Shown here: positions 4,575 through 5,081 of the stretch, piece by piece
How the letters are laid out: each line of letters opens with the position of its first letter
Position numbering within the stretch: position 1 is the first letter of the stretch
From: Nitrosopumilales archaeon
GTDB taxonomy: Archaea > Thermoproteota > Nitrososphaeria > Nitrososphaerales > Nitrosopumilaceae
Length of the DNA stretch: 5,081 bases
Direction of reading: 5' to 3'
Assembly: GCA_016838795.1 (NCBI GenBank)
Contig: JAEHKQ010000047.1
Coordinates: 1 to 5,081, forward strand
Program-made: the position numbers and the translations under genes
Notes under the pieces: model-generated
What the model was told of the DNA's origin: nothing
Database searches by the model: none
The model's input: the letters and a program-made list of their open reading frames with translations, nothing else

Positions 4575-4949
4575 ATGTTAAAGGAAATTCTTGCTGATTT
4601 GCTAAAGATTGACGACATTCTTTTTGTTATAAAAGGAGGAGGCGCAGTTAGTGAAATCAGAAGCAATTCTTTGGGAATTCGACAAAAGGATCAATGGATT
4701 ACCATTGGAGAAAATGAGGGTCCGTGTCACATGCACATTAATTCAGAAGCCATAAAGAAAGCCAAATTCATCACCGAAGAAAAACCAGAAAGAACGAGCT
4801 TTAGTGTGAGATTCTTTGATGATAAGGATGAGCGAGTATTAGGTGCATTTTTTACAAAAATGTATGATGAAAATAAGAGTCTAAAGCCAGACCGAAAAAA
4901 GCTTTATGATGAGATGCTTTCCAAGTATGGTTCTATAATTGAATTTTAA
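4575..4949 (+). CDS. Small soluble alpha/beta protein with Cys-His-Met-His motif, function unknown
   Basis: This is a 124-residue cytosolic protein. The order seen is an N-terminal helix (about 1-12), beta strands with a Gly-Gly-Gly turn (20-23), Gln-Trp-Ile-Thr-Ile-Gly-Glu-Asn-Glu-Gly-Pro-Cys-His-Met-His-Ile-Asn (40-56), a helix, then Lys-Pro-Glu-Arg-Thr-Ser-Phe-Ser-Val-Arg-Phe-Phe-Asp (70-82), strands ending Gly-Ala-Phe-Phe-Thr-Lys-Met-Tyr, and a C-terminal charged helix. The His-x-His-Ile-Asn, short helix, strand, Phe-Phe-Asp order is loosely like the repeat of ChuX/HutX/HemS haem-handling proteins. This is a weak by-eye likeness and not an assignment. Cys51, His52 and His54 are candidate metal or haem ligands. 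The start ATG 4575 is preceded by TTCTA, as in the gene before, and has no Shine-Dalgarno. Its stop shares TTAA with the convergent dehydrogenase gene. Confidence 0.78.
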   Translation: MLKEILADLLKIDDILFVIKGGGAVSEIRSNSLGIRQKDQWITIGENEGPCHMHINSEAIKKAKFITEEKPERTSFSVRFFDDKDERVLGAFFTKMYDENKSLKPDRKKLYDEMLSKYGSIIEF

Positions 4950-5081
4950 ACTGAATAGATTGATTTTTTTCCAGACAAAGCAAGCTCTAAATTTTTTACA
5001 GTGAGTCCTGCCATCTTTTTTCTTGTTTCGGAAGTGGAGCTGCCAATGTGTGGAGCTATCACAACATTATTCATCTTGGCA
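4946..5081 (-). CDS. D-2-hydroxyacid dehydrogenase, C-terminal 44 residues (rest beyond the right edge)
   Basis: Read on the minus strand, the frame entering from the right edge contains Asn-Val-Val-Ile-Ala-Pro-His-Ile-Gly-Ser-Ser-Thr, followed by Glu-Thr-Arg-Lys-Lys-Met-Ala and a helix, then TAA (complement of 4946-4948). Ala-Pro-His-Ile-Gly-Ser is the signature around the catalytic histidine of NAD(P)-dependent D-2-hydroxyacid dehydrogenases, such as glyoxylate/hydroxypyruvate reductase and phosphoglycerate dehydrogenase. The protein ends 33 residues after the histidine, so it lacks the C-terminal ACT domain of long SerA enzymes and fits the short reductase type. The substrate cannot be told from this fragment. 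The gene converges with the 124-residue protein gene and overlaps it by four bases. Part of its 3' coding sequence forms T-runs on the plus strand. Confidence 0.85.
   Translation of the reverse strand, partial: AKMNNVVIAPHIGSSTSETRKKMAGLTVKNLELALSGKKSIYSV
4964..4970 (+). terminator. T7 run, possible terminator for the plus-strand genes
   Basis: Seven consecutive T lie 15 bases past the stop of the 124-residue gene. Such a tract can stop archaeal RNA polymerase. It sits inside the convergent dehydrogenase gene, where it encodes a Lys-Lys pair on the minus strand. Two further T6 runs follow nearby on the plus strand. Confidence 0.4.

Noticed and set aside
32..4720. The short string AATGAGGG occurring near 31, 4437 and 4712
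   Set aside because: The copies are all inside coding regions in ordinary codon contexts, with no regular spacing or longer shared sequence. Chance in AT-rich DNA is sufficient.

Overview
The window looks like chromosome from an ammonia-oxidising thaumarchaeon (Nitrososphaerota, Nitrosopumilus-like). The evidence is the low GC content, an archaeal-type adenylate kinase next to an archaeal YidC-like (DUF106) protein, archaeal cytidylate kinase and Cbf5, TTG starts with a GGTGA Shine-Dalgarno, a TATA box ahead of a tRNA, and an intron-containing tRNA. The genus is inferred from gene order and protein similarity as I remember them; no search was run.

Positions 1-2741 are the downstream part of a plus-strand housekeeping operon. 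It holds the end of adenylate kinase (adkA), a three-TM YidC/EMC3-like insertase, cytidylate kinase (cmk), the tRNA/rRNA pseudouridine synthase Cbf5, and a small membrane-anchored Ig-like protein. In archaea this cluster usually follows secY, so protein insertion, nucleotide phosphorylation and RNA modification would be made together. The first three junctions are all 4-base TTGA overlaps, in which the stop TGA and a start TTG share bases. The fifth gene starts with TTG 17 bases after the previous stop, behind a GGTGA Shine-Dalgarno. A T-rich stretch follows the operon.

Positions 2742-2951 hold a TATA box, a short GAAA-tetraloop hairpin, and a class II tRNA-Ser(GGA) with a 13-base intron after position 37 and an encoded CCA.

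Positions 2952-4949 hold three plus-strand genes with ATG starts and no clear Shine-Dalgarno. They are an FAD-dependent oxidoreductase of the L-2-hydroxyglutarate oxidase (LhgO) family, an 87-residue protein with a possible CCCH zinc site, and a 124-residue protein with a conserved-looking Cys-His-Met-His motif. The last two are not recognised functionally.

Positions 4946-5081 hold the 3' end of a minus-strand D-2-hydroxyacid dehydrogenase. Its stop codon overlaps that of the 124-residue gene in a shared palindromic TTAA.

No gene-free stretch exceeds 300 bases. I saw no mobile element, CRISPR array or defence system. The most notable points are the repeated TTGA couplings, the compact tRNA locus, the motif changes in the LhgO-like enzyme, and the two small uncharacterised proteins.
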